Below are positions 31,622-40,567 of a DNA stretch of 44,013 bases, in pieces. The notes beneath the pieces were generated by a model. The model ran no database searches and had not been told where the DNA came from. It worked only from the letters and a program-made list of their open reading frames with translations. The translations under genes and the position numbers were made by a program. How positions within the stretch are numbered: position 1 is the first letter of the stretch; the number at the start of each line of letters is the position of its first letter. This stretch comes from Rhodoblastus sp. (lineage in GTDB: Bacteria; Pseudomonadota; Alphaproteobacteria; Rhizobiales; Beijerinckiaceae), in the NCBI GenBank assembly GCA_020442275.1, contig JAGRKN010000082.1, forward strand, positions 622-44,634. The letters run 5' to 3'.

Positions 31622-32458
31622 ATGTCCGATTCGGAAACTGTCTTGCGCCAAGCGCCAGATTCCGCGCGACGCGCCTCGATCGTCGTCCGTTCGACGATCT
31701 TCAATGTCCTATTCTACGTAAATCTCATCTGCCTCATGGTTTGCGGACTGCCGTCGGTCCTCATGGGGCGTGGACCGGCGACATTCATGGCGCGGGCTTG
31801 GGCGAGAACGTCGCTGTGGCTCCTCAGACACATCTGCGGGACCACCGTCGAATTTCGCGGTCTCGATCAGATGCCGCCCGGAGGCCTCGTCGTCGCGCCG
31901 AAACATCAGTCGATGCTCGAAACATTCGCACTGACTCTCGCGGTTGATAATTTCTCCTATGTCCACAAGCGCGAATTGACCTGGATACCCCTGTTTGGCT
32001 GGTATCTGTGGGCTGTCGATCAGATATCGATCAACCGCACGTCCGGATCCACCGCGCTCTCGCAGGTGGCCAATGGCGTTGCGGAGTTTCTCAAGCTCGA
32101 TCGACGCATTCTCATATTCCCCGAGGGCACGCGGAGACCTGTCGGCGCGCCGCCGAAATACAAATATGGGGTGACGCATCTGTATTCGACCTTGAACGCG
32201 AGAGTGGTGCCGGTCGCGCTCAACACCGGACTGTTCTGGCCACGCAGAAGCTTTCTCCGAAACCCCGGCGTGGCCGTCATCGAATTCCTGCCCGTCATCG
32301 AACCGGGCCTGCCGCGCGAGGAATTTACTCAACGCCTTCAGGACACGATTGAAGACGGAACGCGGGCGCTCGTCGAAGAAGCGCTCAGCGTCGATCCGAC
32401 GCTCGGTACGCTGGTGCGAGACATCGATAGCGCCTCGCAGGCTTCGCGTACGGCCTGA
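31622..32458 (+). CDS. plsC: PlsC-like 1-acylglycerol-3-phosphate acyltransferase
   Basis: A 278-residue membrane acyltransferase that makes phosphatidic acid from lysophosphatidic acid. One hydrophobic segment lies near residues 26-48. Motif I is HQSMLE (His95 to Glu100), i.e. HX4E rather than the classical HX4D; I believe this variant is common in alphaproteobacterial members. Motif III is FPEGTR near 161-166, followed by VVPVALNTG. I chose ATG 31622, with AAGGAG some 12 bases upstream. The longer frame overlaps ftsX and is not family-like. It is 32 bases after ftsX and three bases before the DUF2125 gene, so probably in one transcript. Confidence 0.9.
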   Translation: MSDSETVLRQAPDSARRASIVVRSTIFNVLFYVNLICLMVCGLPSVLMGRGPATFMARAWARTSLWLLRHICGTTVEFRGLDQMPPGGLVVAPKHQSMLETFALTLAVDNFSYVHKRELTWIPLFGWYLWAVDQISINRTSGSTALSQVANGVAEFLKLDRRILIFPEGTRRPVGAPPKYKYGVTHLYSTLNARVVPVALNTGLFWPRRSFLRNPGVAVIEFLPVIEPGLPREEFTQRLQDTIEDGTRALVEEALSVDPTLGTLVRDIDSASQASRTA

Positions 32459-32461
32459 GTC

Positions 32462-33451
32462 ATGCCTCACTCGCGAAAACTTCGATGGCTTGCAGTGTTC
32501 TCCTGCGCATTTCTGCTTTGCGGCTGGTCCGTCTATTGGCAGATCGCGCGCAATCTTGCCGAGCGAGAGCTCCGCAAGCAGATCGAGCAGGAGGCGCGAT
32601 TCGGCCGTGTCTGGACCTGCGAGAAATTGGAGTTCGGCGGCTATCCCTTGTCCATCTTTGTCGATTGCGCCGAACCGAACCTCCGCGTCGACGATGATCT
32701 GATCTCTGCAAAGCGCGCACTCATAACCGTACGCCTGTACGCGCCGACCCTCGTGGATATCGATGTTTCTGGCCCGGCCGAATTCCGCAGCGACACAGCG
32801 CAGAGCTCGCTCGACTGGAAATCGCTACGGATCTCGACACGTGGATTGCCGCGCCGCCTCGACCGGCTCTCTGTGGTCGGCCACGACATGATATTTCGGC
32901 TTCCCGAATCCGCGCCGTCAAGAGTCGAAGCTGTCCATCTGCATCTACGACGCACGTCGCCGGTCCAGATGGCGCCCTACGGCATAGTCTTGGGGCTTGC
33001 CGGAATCGATTCGCCCTTGCTGACTCAGCTCATCGGTCCGGGAAATCCTGCGTTACTCACCGCGACTGGCACGGTTACCCAACTCGACGTTGCAAGCCGT
33101 GGGACCTGGCAGGAGCGCGCCGAACTCTGGAGCGATGCCGGTGGGCGTGTCTCGATCGCCACGCTCGACCTGACGCGAGACGAATTTATCCTACATGCCG
33201 AGGGGGCAACCGGGATCGATCGCCGGCACAAACCCGATGGCAAGTTCGCAATGCGTGTTCGGAATGCAGGGCCGGCGCTTCTCGCGCTCGCCGAAGGCGC
33301 CGGGGCCTTGAAGAGAGGAACGCTCGCGGGACAACTCGCGCTTGGCGTTCTGAACGGGCCTGGCGAGCTCAAATTCGATGTCGTTGCCGAAAATGGAATG
33401 CTTTCAGTCGGCCCGTTGCGCCGTGTCTTGACGCTTCCGCCCCTCTATTGA
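32462..33451 (+). CDS. DUF2125 domain protein
   Basis: A 329-residue protein of the DUF2125 family, known in Alphaproteobacteria, function not established. One N-terminal hydrophobic segment (about 8-28) is either a membrane anchor or an uncut signal. It is followed by a beta-rich envelope domain; the family's FGGYPLSIFVDCAEPNLRV and VYWQIARNLAERELRKQIEQE segments are clear. A repeating beta pattern in such domains resembles lipid-transport AsmA-like proteins, but this is only an impression. It starts three bases after plsC. Its 3' end overlaps the convergent prephenate dehydrogenase gene by seven bases. Confidence 0.86.
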   Translation: MPHSRKLRWLAVFSCAFLLCGWSVYWQIARNLAERELRKQIEQEARFGRVWTCEKLEFGGYPLSIFVDCAEPNLRVDDDLISAKRALITVRLYAPTLVDIDVSGPAEFRSDTAQSSLDWKSLRISTRGLPRRLDRLSVVGHDMIFRLPESAPSRVEAVHLHLRRTSPVQMAPYGIVLGLAGIDSPLLTQLIGPGNPALLTATGTVTQLDVASRGTWQERAELWSDAGGRVSIATLDLTRDEFILHAEGATGIDRRHKPDGKFAMRVRNAGPALLALAEGAGALKRGTLAGQLALGVLNGPGELKFDVVAENGMLSVGPLRRVLTLPPLY

Positions 33452-34395
33452 GGATCGGATTGGTGGCGTCCGAAATCGGGCGCAGCCGTTTCCTGCCCGC
33501 TTTCTATGATGCTGCGGCGGATGTTGCGAGTCCGTGTGAACAGGTTGAACAGGCCGTCGCCGTCGCCCCATCGGATCATGCGCTGCAAGGCGCTCAGGTC
33601 CTCGGTAAACCGCCCGAGAATTTCCAGGACGGCTTCCTTGTTGTTCAGGAACACATCGCGCCACATGGTCGGATCGGAGGCGGCGATGCGCGTGAAGTCG
33701 CGGAAACCGCCGGCCGAGAATTTGATCACCTCGGATTGCGTCACGAGCTCCAGATCGGCGGCTGTGCCGACAATGTTGTAAGCGATCAGATGCGGCACGT
33801 GGCTCGTGATGGCGAGAACGAGATCGTGATGCTCGCTCGTCATCACCTCGACATTGCTGCCGGCCGCGGTCCAGAAGTCGGACAGCTTTTTGATGGCGGT
33901 CTCGTCGGCGCCCGGCGGCGGCGTCAGAATGCACCACCGATTGAGAAACAGCGTCGCGAAACCCGCGTCAGGGCCGGAATGTTCCGTACCAGCGACAGGA
34001 TGGGCCGGAATGAGATGCGCTCCAGCAGGCATATGCGGAGAGAGCGCCGCCATCACGGCGCCTTTGACCGAGCCGACGTCGCTCACAATGGCGCCAATCC
34101 TAAGCGCTGGGCCAATCGATTCCGCAACGCTTTCGTTGGCGCCGACGGGTACGCAGAGAATGACGAGATCGGAGCCTGCGACTGCGCCCGCGAGATCGCA
34201 TGTCGTTTGATCGGCAAGCGTCAGTTCTGTCGCGCGCTCGCAGATTGCAGGCGAAATGTCGGCGGCGACCAGCGTGCGTGCGAGATTGTTCCGCCGCGCG
34301 ACACGCAGCAGGGAAGATCCGATCAGCCCGCAACCGATGACCGTCAATCGTTCGAACAGCGGCTCGGCCAGCTTCTGGCCCCAGGTATCAGGCAT
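33445..34395 (-). CDS. Prephenate (or arogenate) dehydrogenase, TyrA/TyrC type
   Basis: A 316-residue oxidative decarboxylase of the tyrosine branch; it converts prephenate to 4-hydroxyphenylpyruvate, or arogenate to tyrosine. The nucleotide site VIGCGLIGSSLLR is at about residues 19-31. The catalytic His region AHPVAGTEHSGP and the C-terminal helical domain with SHVPHLIAYNIVG are present. NAD versus NADP and prephenate versus arogenate cannot be settled by eye. I chose ATG 34395 (MPDTWGQKL). It overlaps the end of the chorismate-mutase gene by eight bases, so the two are coupled and work in the same pathway. Confidence 0.92.
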   Translation of the reverse strand: MPDTWGQKLAEPLFERLTVIGCGLIGSSLLRVARRNNLARTLVAADISPAICERATELTLADQTTCDLAGAVAGSDLVILCVPVGANESVAESIGPALRIGAIVSDVGSVKGAVMAALSPHMPAGAHLIPAHPVAGTEHSGPDAGFATLFLNRWCILTPPPGADETAIKKLSDFWTAAGSNVEVMTSEHHDLVLAITSHVPHLIAYNIVGTAADLELVTQSEVIKFSAGGFRDFTRIAASDPTMWRDVFLNNKEAVLEILGRFTEDLSALQRMIRWGDGDGLFNLFTRTRNIRRSIIESGQETAAPDFGRHQSDPQ

Positions 34396-35263
34396 GGCTC
34401 GATTTTTCAGCACTGGTTGATTGCCGCGCCACAAAAGGCGCCGCGTGGCTGCCGACGAAGATCGGCTCTGTGCCCGATATGTCCGCTTCAGCCAGCGCGC
34501 GGCGCGCGGATGTCAGCCCTTCGGGCCCCGGAAAGGCCATGAGAAGAGATAGTCCGCGCTCATCGACAGCATTGCCGACGAGCCGCCCGCCAGAATTGCG
34601 GATCGAATCCGGAAGCGCATCCCGCCATCTATCCACTCGCACTGCGAAAAGCTGCACGTCGGTCGCTGCGGCTTCCGCGAGCGGCTTCGACACGACGAAA
34701 ATCGGAATGCCCGCTGGATGGTCCGGCCGGTCGACGAAAGGCAGGCGGGCGATGATTTTGGGCGCAGCGGGCTCGACGAGTCGCGACCACCATGGGCCAT
34801 CGCCGACCCCGCCCGCGACACGCAATAGTCCAAGGTCGCCGCTCGAGGCTTCGACGGCGTCGATGACCGCCTGCGGGCCGTGATGCGGCATGTAGGGCGC
34901 AGTGAACCCAAAGTGGAATCGAGCGGAATCGCGCATCGCCGAATCGCCCGCGGAAACGTCGACATGCACCGAATAGTTGGATTGGACGTAGGTGAACGTC
35001 CCGATGATGATCCGCCAGATGCTCTCGATCGTGTCGAGCGGCAGGAGACCGGTGTGTCGTTGCACGAGGCGGCGCATCATCTCCGCCTCGCGGCCGGGAC
35101 GGAAAGCCGATCCGCCGCCCTGCCGTGACTTCGTGGCGATCAGGTTCTCGATAATCTCGCCACGTTCGATCAAGAGTCGATGAACGTTCTCGTCTATCCG
35201 GTCGATGTTCTGTCGCAGCGCCGCAAGATCCTGCGAGGCGCGATCGTCGGGGGTCGCTGTCAT
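34388..35263 (-). CDS. Chorismate mutase fused to a possible degenerate prephenate-dehydratase domain
   Basis: A 291-residue protein. Residues about 10-95 form an AroQ-type chorismate mutase: LRQNIDRIDENVHRLLIERGE and SAFRPGREAEMMRRL supply the usual Arg, Lys and Glu contacts. Then a second domain of about 190 residues follows. Its layout recalls the prephenate dehydratase part of the P-protein: AVEASSGDLGLLRVAGG in place of the typical AVExGxADxGVLPIENS, and IPIFVVSKPL where a strand is expected. The dehydratase TRF motif is not seen, so it is probably inactive. I chose ATG 35263; an upstream frame of 54 residues is not family-like. It is coupled with the downstream dehydrogenase and divergent from metX. 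Confidence 0.82.
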   Translation of the reverse strand: MTATPDDRASQDLAALRQNIDRIDENVHRLLIERGEIIENLIATKSRQGGGSAFRPGREAEMMRRLVQRHTGLLPLDTIESIWRIIIGTFTYVQSNYSVHVDVSAGDSAMRDSARFHFGFTAPYMPHHGPQAVIDAVEASSGDLGLLRVAGGVGDGPWWSRLVEPAAPKIIARLPFVDRPDHPAGIPIFVVSKPLAEAAATDVQLFAVRVDRWRDALPDSIRNSGGRLVGNAVDERGLSLLMAFPGPEGLTSARRALAEADISGTEPIFVGSHAAPFVARQSTSAEKSSHA

Positions 35264-35350
35264 CGGATTTTCCACTGTCGCGCCTCTCTTACTGGACCCA
35301 TGGATGCTTGAACAGAAGGCGGCGCGTGCGCGTGCTTGACTTTCTGCGCG

Positions 35351-35395
35351 GAAGAAGGTTCTTCTCGTCGCACAGAACGTTCGGCATACCGAACG
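35351..35395. repeat. Two short inverted repeats in the metX upstream region
   Basis: GAAGAA-GG-TTCTTC (35351-35364) and CGTTCGG-CATA-CCGAACG (35378-35395) are each perfect inverted repeats. They lie within 75 bases of the metX start. They could be operators for a methionine regulator or part of a leader hairpin. No SAM riboswitch consensus is visible around them. Confidence 0.4.
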
Positions 35396-35423
35396 ATCGC
35401 GGCGGGTCAAGATCTTGGCGATC

Positions 35424-36596
35424 ATGAGTGTTCAGGAAGCGGACAACCCAAGCAGTCGCATTGCGCGTTTTGGTCCGGAAAGGCCGCTGCAGATGGATGC
35501 GGGCCCTCTCGTCGCGCCGTTCTCTGTCGCATATCAAACCTATGGCGAACTGAACCCCGACCGATCCAATGCAATCCTGGTTTGTCATGCTCTTACCGGC
35601 GATCAACATGTCGCCAGCGCCCATCCCCTGACGCAGAAGCCCGGATGGTGGTCCGCCATGGTCGGGCCCGGTCGCCCGATCGATACGGATCGTTTCTTCG
35701 TCATATGTTCCAACGTCATCGGCGGCTGCATGGGCTCGACGGGGCCCGCCTCTACAAATCCTGAAACCGGCAGCCCTTGGGGGCTCGATCTGCCGGTCGT
35801 CACCATTCGCGACATGGTCCGAGCGCAGGCCATGCTGATCGACCACCTAGGAATTGACACCCTTTTTTGTGTCGCAGGCGGCTCGATGGGCGGCATGCAG
35901 GTTTTGCAATGGGTCGCGAGCTATCCGGACCGCGTCTTCGCCGCGCTTCCGATAGCAACCGCGCCAAAGCACTCCGCGCAGAACATCGCGTTTCACGAGG
36001 TAGGCCGTCAGGCCGTCATGGCCGACCCCGACTGGCGCGGCGGTCGTTATGCGCAATTCGGCGTCCGTCCAACAAAGGGTTTGGCCGTCGCGCGCATGGC
36101 CGCGCACATCACCTACCTGTCCGAAGGGGCGCTTCAGCGTAAGTTTGGCCGCAAGCTTCAGGATCGCGTCGCGCCGACCTTTTCTTTCGACGCCGACTTC
36201 CAGATCGAAAACTACCTGCGATACCAGGGATCGAGCTTCGTCGATCGGTTCGACGCGAATTCCTATCTCTATGTGACCCGCGCTTGCGACTATTTCGACC
36301 TCGCGGCGGACTACGGTGGATCATTGGCGCGCGCCTTCGTTGGCGCCGCGACGCGATTTTGCGTCGTGTCTTTCACATCCGATTGGCTCTATCCGACGTC
36401 CGACGCGCGTATGATCGTCCATGCGCTCAATGCCGCAACCTTGCCGGTCTCATTCGTTGAAATCGAAACCGACAAGGGACACGACGCCTTCCTGCTCGAC
36501 GAGCCCGATTTCATGGCGACCACGCGTGGCTTTCTCGAATCCGCGGCGATCGCGCGCGGAATATCCCAGCCGTCGAAGGCGGTAGCTGGCAAATGA
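35424..36596 (+). CDS. metX: MetX, homoserine O-acyltransferase
   Basis: A 390-residue alpha/beta-hydrolase acyltransferase that activates homoserine for methionine synthesis, called homoserine O-acetyltransferase in most annotations. The nucleophile elbow is [12 protein letters not shown]; the Asp (YPTSDARM) and His ([14 protein letters not shown]) of the triad are present, as are [10 protein letters not shown] and [11 protein letters not shown]. Some MetX proteins use succinyl-CoA; which donor is used here cannot be read by eye. I chose ATG 35424; TTG 35415 is possible. Its stop overlaps the metW start (ATGA), the classic metX-metW pair. Confidence 0.95.
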   Translation: MSVQEADNPSSRIARFGPERPLQMDAGPLVAPFSVAYQTYGELNPDRSNAILVCHALTGDQHVASAHPLTQKPGWWSAMVGPGRPIDTDRFFVICSNVIGGCMGSTGPASTNPETGSPWGLDLPVVTIRDMVRAQAMLIDHLGIDTLFCVAGGSMGGMQVLQWVASYPDRVFAALPIATAPKHSAQNIAFHEVGRQAVMADPDWRGGRYAQFGVRPTKGLAVARMAAHITYLSEGALQRKFGRKLQDRVAPTFSFDADFQIENYLRYQGSSFVDRFDANSYLYVTRACDYFDLAADYGGSLARAFVGAATRFCVVSFTSDWLYPTSDARMIVHALNAATLPVSFVEIETDKGHDAFLLDEPDFMATTRGFLESAAIARGISQPSKAVAGK

Positions 36597-37225
36597 GCGA
36601 AATCGCGTCTCACACCAGCGCGCGCGTCGATCTTCTGCTCGTCGCCGATATCGTCGACCGCGGTGCTCGTGTCCTCGACGTCGGATGTGGCGACGGCGCT
36701 CTTCTCCAGATTCTCACACGTGACCGGAATGTCGATGGCCGGGGGATCGAGATTTCGCAGGCTGGCGTCAATGGATGCGTCGCCAAGGGCCTGTCGGTCG
36801 TTCAAGGCGACGCCGACACCGACCTGGTCGATTATCCCGACGACGCCTTCGACTACGTGATTCTGTCACAGACGCTGCAGGCGACACGACGCCCGAGACA
36901 GGTGCTCGAACATATGCTGCGCATCGGGCGGCGCGCGATCGTATCGTTTCCGAACTTCGGGCACTGGCGCATTCGAACAGAACTGATGTTCAGGGGCCGC
37001 ATGCCGCGCACCGAGGCGCTGAGCTATTCTTGGTACGACACGCCCAACATCCATTTGTGCACGATCCACGATTTCGTGCACCTCGTAGACGATCTGGGAG
37101 CGTCGATCGACCGCGCGGTCGCGCTCGATCGCTACGGCGCGAAGATGCGCGTCAACGCGCCCTGGTGGCTTTGGAACATGTTCGGCGAGCAGGCGGTGTT
37201 CCTGCTCCACCGGAAGCGCGGCTGA
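36593..37225 (+). CDS. metW: MetW, methionine biosynthesis partner of MetX
   Basis: A 210-residue protein with a methyltransferase-like fold. It has the SAM-type motif [15 protein letters not shown] and a [25 protein letters not shown] segment. Typical MetW pieces are [11 protein letters not shown] and [19 protein letters not shown]. MetW is required with MetX for homoserine acylation in several bacteria and is thought to activate MetX rather than to methylate. It overlaps metX by four bases and is translated with it. It ends one base before the stop codon of the convergent ppa gene. Confidence 0.95.
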   Translation: MSEIASHTSARVDLLLVADIVDRGARVLDVGCGDGALLQILTRDRNVDGRGIEISQAGVNGCVAKGLSVVQGDADTDLVDYPDDAFDYVILSQTLQATRRPRQVLEHMLRIGRRAIVSFPNFGHWRIRTELMFRGRMPRTEALSYSWYDTPNIHLCTIHDFVHLVDDLGASIDRAVALDRYGAKMRVNAPWWLWNMFGEQAVFLLHRKRG

Positions 37226-37762
37226 TCAGGCCTTGTCGACCTTGGCCCGTTCGATCGCCTCGAGGATCAGCGCGCGCGCGGTCTCGGCGTCGCCCCAGCC
37301 TGCGAACTCGACCCATTTGCCGGGCTCGAGATCCTTGTAGTGGCTGAAGAAATGCTCGATTTGCTGCACGGTGATCGGCGGCATGTCCGTGTAGTTCTGG
37401 ATCTTGTCGTAGCGCTTGGTCAGCTTGGAGGAAGGCACCGCCACGATCTTCTCGTCGCCGCCGGCCTCATCCCGCATCCGCAATACGCCGATAGGGCGCA
37501 CGGAAATCACCGCGCCAGCAATGATCGGTCGCGTATTGGCCACAAGCACGTCGCACGGATCTCCGTCTTCAGACAGCGTATGCGGAATGAAGCCGTAGTT
37601 TCCGGGATAGCGCATCGGCGTGTAGAGGAATCGATCGACCACCAGCGTTCCAGCTGCCTTGTCCATCTCGTACTTGATCGGCTCGCCGCCGATCGGCACC
37701 TCGATGACGACGTTGACGTCATGTGGGGGGTTTGTCCCGATCGAGATGGCGTCGAGGCGCAT
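37226..37762 (-). CDS. ppa: Inorganic pyrophosphatase, family I
   Basis: A 178-residue soluble pyrophosphatase that splits PPi to two phosphates in the cytoplasm. The signature with its three aspartates is DGDPCDVLV. The catalytic region also has [17 protein letters not shown], the [13 protein letters not shown] segment and [13 protein letters not shown]. Length is typical of the bacterial hexameric form. The ATG at 37762 is followed by the conserved MRLDAISIG start. Convergent metW stops directly next to it, with no room for a terminator, so the two transcripts may overlap. The GNAT gene lies upstream on the same strand, 47 bases away. Confidence 0.96.
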   Translation of the reverse strand: MRLDAISIGTNPPHDVNVVIEVPIGGEPIKYEMDKAAGTLVVDRFLYTPMRYPGNYGFIPHTLSEDGDPCDVLVANTRPIIAGAVISVRPIGVLRMRDEAGGDEKIVAVPSSKLTKRYDKIQNYTDMPPITVQQIEHFFSHYKDLEPGKWVEFAGWGDAETARALILEAIERAKVDKA

Positions 37763-37809
37763 CGGAGCTCCTGTTTCAGAAAGCGATATCGAACCGCGCT
37801 GTACGCGCT

Positions 37810-38322
37810 CTAGTCCGCCGCGAAGCCAAAAGCGACCCGCGCGCGCATATCGTTATCGAATCGCTCCGTCGCGCGCCAGACTTCGACGCCGCCCATCTTC
37901 TCATAAAATCGTAGGGCCCTTTCATTGTCGGCGAGCGCCCAGACGATGGTCGAAAAGTAACCTTTCGACGCCAGATCCGCGCGTCCAGCCGCAAATAGTC
38001 GGGCGCCAAAACCCAGTCCTTGAAATTCGGGCGCCAGATAGAGCTCGAAGATTTCGCCGGCATAGGGGATAGCCGAGACGCGGTTGCGTCCGAGGCTCGC
38101 ATATCCGACCAGCTTGCCGTCGAATTCGAGGACCAGGATACGAGATCCGCCCCGGATTGCAGACATCCACCAGACAGGGCCACGCCGATTGATCATCGCT
38201 TCCAGCGCCTTGGCCGGAATTATGCCGCTGTACGCCTCGCGCCAAGCCGCGTCGTGCACCACGGCGATCGCACGCGCGTCGCTGGCTCGAGCGGGTCGGA
38301 TCGAGTGGAGGAGCTTGACCAT
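37810..38322 (-). CDS. GNAT-family N-acetyltransferase
   Basis: A 170-residue acetyl-CoA-dependent acetyltransferase. The start [25 protein letters not shown] is typical of the RimI/YhbS-like GNATs. Motif A is in [17 protein letters not shown] with the QxxGxG acetyl-CoA loop. Motif [16 protein letters not shown], gives the C-terminal Asn and Tyr. The substrate is unknown. It could be a protein N-terminal acetylase, an antibiotic or metabolite acetylase. It lies between ppa and tRNA-Gly on the minus strand, without clear functional ties. A short tandem repeat lies about 50 bases upstream. Confidence 0.87.
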   Translation of the reverse strand: MVKLLHSIRPARASDARAIAVVHDAAWREAYSGIIPAKALEAMINRRGPVWWMSAIRGGSRILVLEFDGKLVGYASLGRNRVSAIPYAGEIFELYLAPEFQGLGFGARLFAAGRADLASKGYFSTIVWALADNERALRFYEKMGGVEVWRATERFDNDMRARVAFGFAAD

Positions 38323-38373
38323 CGACGAATGTTAGGCGCACCAGAGCGTCGTATGCAACAACGCTTTCGCGGC

Positions 38374-38421
38374 CTTTGATTTGCCGTGAGCTTTGATTTG
38401 CCGACTTCGATCTGCCGTGAG
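38374..38421. repeat. Short tandem repeat, three copies of about 14-17 bases
   Basis: Three consecutive copies of a unit like CTTTGATTTGCCGTGAG: 38374-38390 is complete, 38391-38404 is shortened (CTTTGATTTGCCGA), and 38405-38421 has two changes (CTTCGATCTGCCGTGAG). It lies between the 3' end of tRNA-Gly and the start of the GNAT gene. It looks like a small slipped-strand duplication. Confidence 0.7.
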
Positions 38422-38442
38422 ACCGCTGCCATTTCGGCAAAA

Positions 38443-38517
38443 TGGAGCGGGCGAAGGGATTCGAACCCTCGACCCCAACCTTGGCAAGGTTGTGCTCTAC
38501 CCCTGAGCTACACCCGC
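38443..38517 (-). tRNA. tRNA-Gly (anticodon GCC)
   Basis: A 75-base tRNA with encoded CCA. The acceptor stem GCGGGTG pairs with CGCCCGC (one G-U pair), and D arm and T arm (GAGGG-TTCGAAT-CCCTT) are normal. The anticodon stem CAACC/GGTTG holds loop TTGCCAA, so the anticodon is GCC, reading GGC and GGU. The discriminator base is U, then CCA. A promoter-like sequence and a small inverted repeat lie upstream. It is a single tRNA, not part of a cluster here. Confidence 0.97.
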
Positions 38518-38543
38518 ATCCGTCGCCGACGTCGTCGGCGCGG

Positions 38544-38574
38544 GCTATATGCCGCAAAGCTTCGAATAATGCAA
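38544..38574 (-). promoter_or_regulatory. Possible promoter of tRNA-Gly
   Basis: On the minus strand TTGCAT (plus 38569-38574) is followed by 17 bases and CATATA (38546-38551), or 19 bases and TATAGC. The element lies about 28 bases before the tRNA 5' end. Between them, CGCCGAC-GTC-GTCGGCG (38524-38540) is a perfect inverted repeat in a GC-rich stretch. The match to consensus is moderate. Confidence 0.38.
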
Positions 38575-38662
38575 CTGGCCCGTTCGCCAAGGTTGCGACC
38601 GGCTCGAACGCGGCCTATCTCCTTGACCTGTACGGCATGCAATCGCCCAGAGGAGATGGACC

Positions 38663-39556
38663 ATGAACGCGGGATCGGCGGAAACTTTGGAAAGCGCCGG
38701 CGTGATCGAGACGTCGACGGCGACCTTCCGCACAGATGTCCTGACTGCCTCCATGCAACAGGTGGTTCTGGTCGATTTCTGGGCCCCGTGGTGCGGACCC
38801 TGCAAGCAGCTTGCGCCCATCCTCGAACGAGCCGTGAGCTCCGCAGGCGACAAGGCGCGGCTGGTCAAGATGAATATCGATGATCACCCGCAGATCGCGC
38901 AACAGCTGGGAATTCAATCGATCCCGGCGGTGATCGCCTTTCAGCGCGGGCAGCCTGTCGACGGCTTCGTCGGCGCCTTGCCGGAAAGCCAGATCGTCGC
39001 GTTTCTCGAGCGCCTCGTGGGTCCTCTGGGCCCGGCCGGAGAGGCTCTCGCGCTCGCGGAGACGGCGCTCGAAGCCGGAGAGGCGGACCGGGCTCTCGAA
39101 CTCGCGGAACAGGCCGTCGCCGGCGAACCGGAAAACCCCAAGGCGGTAGGCCTCTATCTTAGGACGCTTCTCGTTCTGGGAGAGACGGAGCGCGCGGCGG
39201 CGATGTTCCAGGCGCTGCCAGACAACATTCGCGCTGACGCCGCTTTGCGACAGGTCGCCGCGGCGCTCGAAGTCGCCTCTCAGTCGGAAGCGGTCGGCGA
39301 CATCGACAGCCTGCGGCGCAAGGCGGCGGAGGCGCCCGACAATCTTCAAGCACAATTCGACCTGGCTCTGGCGCTCAACGGCGTTGGCGACAGGGTTCAG
39401 GCCGCCGATGTTCTCCTCGCGATCATCAAACGCGATCGAGACTGGAACGAAGATGGCGCCCGCAAGCAACTGTTGCAGTTCTTCGAGGTCTGGGGCCCGA
39501 TTGATCCCGCAACGAAGGCGGCCCGCCGCAAGCTCTCGGCAACTCTGTTCTCTTGA
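38663..39556 (+). CDS. cnoX: CnoX (YbbN)-type thioredoxin with TPR-like domain
   Basis: A 297-residue chaperedoxin. Residues about 15-115 are a thioredoxin domain with WCGPC (Cys44, Cys47) and a cis-Pro in SIPAVIAF. The C-terminal part (about 125-297) is alpha-helical and TPR-like, e.g. ALAETALEAGEADRALELAEQAV, ending in RDWNEDGARKQLLQFFEVWG. CnoX/YbbN holds oxidation-damaged proteins and hands them to GroEL/DnaK. Unlike E. coli CnoX (no second active Cys pair), this one keeps the full CGPC site, as is typical of alphaproteobacterial members. ATG 38663 is preceded by AGAGGAG. It leads a short run with the LON-domain and Trm112 genes. Confidence 0.93.
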   Translation: MNAGSAETLESAGVIETSTATFRTDVLTASMQQVVLVDFWAPWCGPCKQLAPILERAVSSAGDKARLVKMNIDDHPQIAQQLGIQSIPAVIAFQRGQPVDGFVGALPESQIVAFLERLVGPLGPAGEALALAETALEAGEADRALELAEQAVAGEPENPKAVGLYLRTLLVLGETERAAAMFQALPDNIRADAALRQVAAALEVASQSEAVGDIDSLRRKAAEAPDNLQAQFDLALALNGVGDRVQAADVLLAIIKRDRDWNEDGARKQLLQFFEVWGPIDPATKAARRKLSATLFS

Positions 39557-39581
39557 GTCTGCGAAGCCGGCGAGCGTTACG

Positions 39582-40238
39582 ATGAACCGACCTTTTGAGA
39601 GCGTTGCCGAACTACCAAAAGAATTGCCGGTGTTTCCGTTGGCCGGTTGCCTGCTCCTGCCTCGTGCGGACCTCCCGCTGAACATTTTCGAACCGCGCTA
39701 TCTCGCGATGGTGGACGCTGCCCTCGCGTCCAACCGACTGATCGGCATGATCCAGCCATTGCCGGAGGCGGCCGGCGAATCGCACCCCCCACTTTTCGCA
39801 ATCGGCTGCGTGGGAAAGATTACGCGCTTCGCCGAAACGGGCGACGGCCGATACTTCATTTCTCTCGAAGGCGTCTGCCGCTTTCGTACAGGCAAAGAGC
39901 ACGAGCAAAGCGATGGGTTTCGGACCTTTGATGTCGAGTACGACAATTTCGCTGTGGATCTGAAGCCCCCGCCTGCATCCGACACCCCTGATCGTGAAGC
40001 TCTCCTGATCGCATTGCGCGCTTACGCCGAGCATCATGCGATCGAGATCGAATGGAGTTCCGTTGCGAACGCCTCGAATGAGAATCTTGTCAATTCGCTG
40101 GCCATGATGAGCCCCTTCGGTATCAAGGAAAAGCAGGCGCTTCTGGAAGCGCGAAATCTGCGCGAGCGAGCTGCGGTGCTGGTCGCCGTCGCCGAGATGG
40201 AATTGGCGGGCGATCGCGGGCGCGCGCCTCTGCATTGA
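39582..40238 (+). CDS. LON substrate-binding domain protein (no protease domain)
   Basis: A 218-residue protein made only of the LON N-terminal (ATP-dependent protease La substrate-binding) domain. The start [27 protein letters not shown] and IGMIQPLP, then GCVGKITRF with [14 protein letters not shown], are typical. There is no AAA+ or Ser-Lys protease part. Stand-alone LON-domain proteins are common in this group; their role is not known. The start ATG 39582 was chosen because the longer frame overlaps cnoX and is not family-like. The Trm112 gene starts 11 bases after its stop. Confidence 0.92.
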   Translation: MNRPFESVAELPKELPVFPLAGCLLLPRADLPLNIFEPRYLAMVDAALASNRLIGMIQPLPEAAGESHPPLFAIGCVGKITRFAETGDGRYFISLEGVCRFRTGKEHEQSDGFRTFDVEYDNFAVDLKPPPASDTPDREALLIALRAYAEHHAIEIEWSSVANASNENLVNSLAMMSPFGIKEKQALLEARNLRERAAVLVAVAEMELAGDRGRAPLH

Positions 40239-40249
40239 TGGAGATTTCG

Positions 40250-40453
40250 ATGACCGAGCATGAGAGCGGCGCGCAGGATGAGAAGACGAGGATCGATCCC
40301 CGTCTCCTGGAAATCCTAGTTTGCCCGCTGACCAAAGCGACCCTGGAATATGACCCGGCTCGCAACGAACTGATTTCGCACGGTGCGAAGCTCGCCTATC
40401 CGATCCGGGACGGCATTCCAATCATGCTGCCCGAGGAAGCTAGAAATCTGTAG
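40250..40453 (+). CDS. Trm112 family small protein
   Basis: A 67-residue Trm112-like (YcaR/UPF0434) protein. The core [42 protein letters not shown] matches the family. The usual second Cys of the CxxC pair is replaced (CPLTK), so it may not hold zinc, as in many alphaproteobacterial homologues. In archaea and eukaryotes Trm112 activates methyltransferases; a bacterial role is uncertain. I chose ATG 40250, with GGAG at 40239-40242. TTG 40235 overlaps the stop of the previous gene. Confidence 0.9.
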   Translation: MTEHESGAQDEKTRIDPRLLEILVCPLTKATLEYDPARNELISHGAKLAYPIRDGIPIMLPEEARNL

Positions 40454-40567
40454 GTGCTGAAATACATGTCATAACGCCTAATATTAAAGCATATTGCTAC
40501 TTGCTTCTCCGAGAAAGATGCCTTTTTGATCACGCCGCTTCCACACGGTTGGTCGAAATCTAGGCAC

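Noticed and set aside
35264..35423. SAM riboswitch upstream of metX
   Set aside because: No SAM-II or SAM-I like conserved core was visible; only two small inverted repeats.
38443..38517. Integrated element at tRNA-Gly
   Set aside because: Flanking genes are housekeeping, no integrase is adjacent and I saw no direct repeat of the tRNA 3' end. XerC in this window is the chromosomal recombinase.
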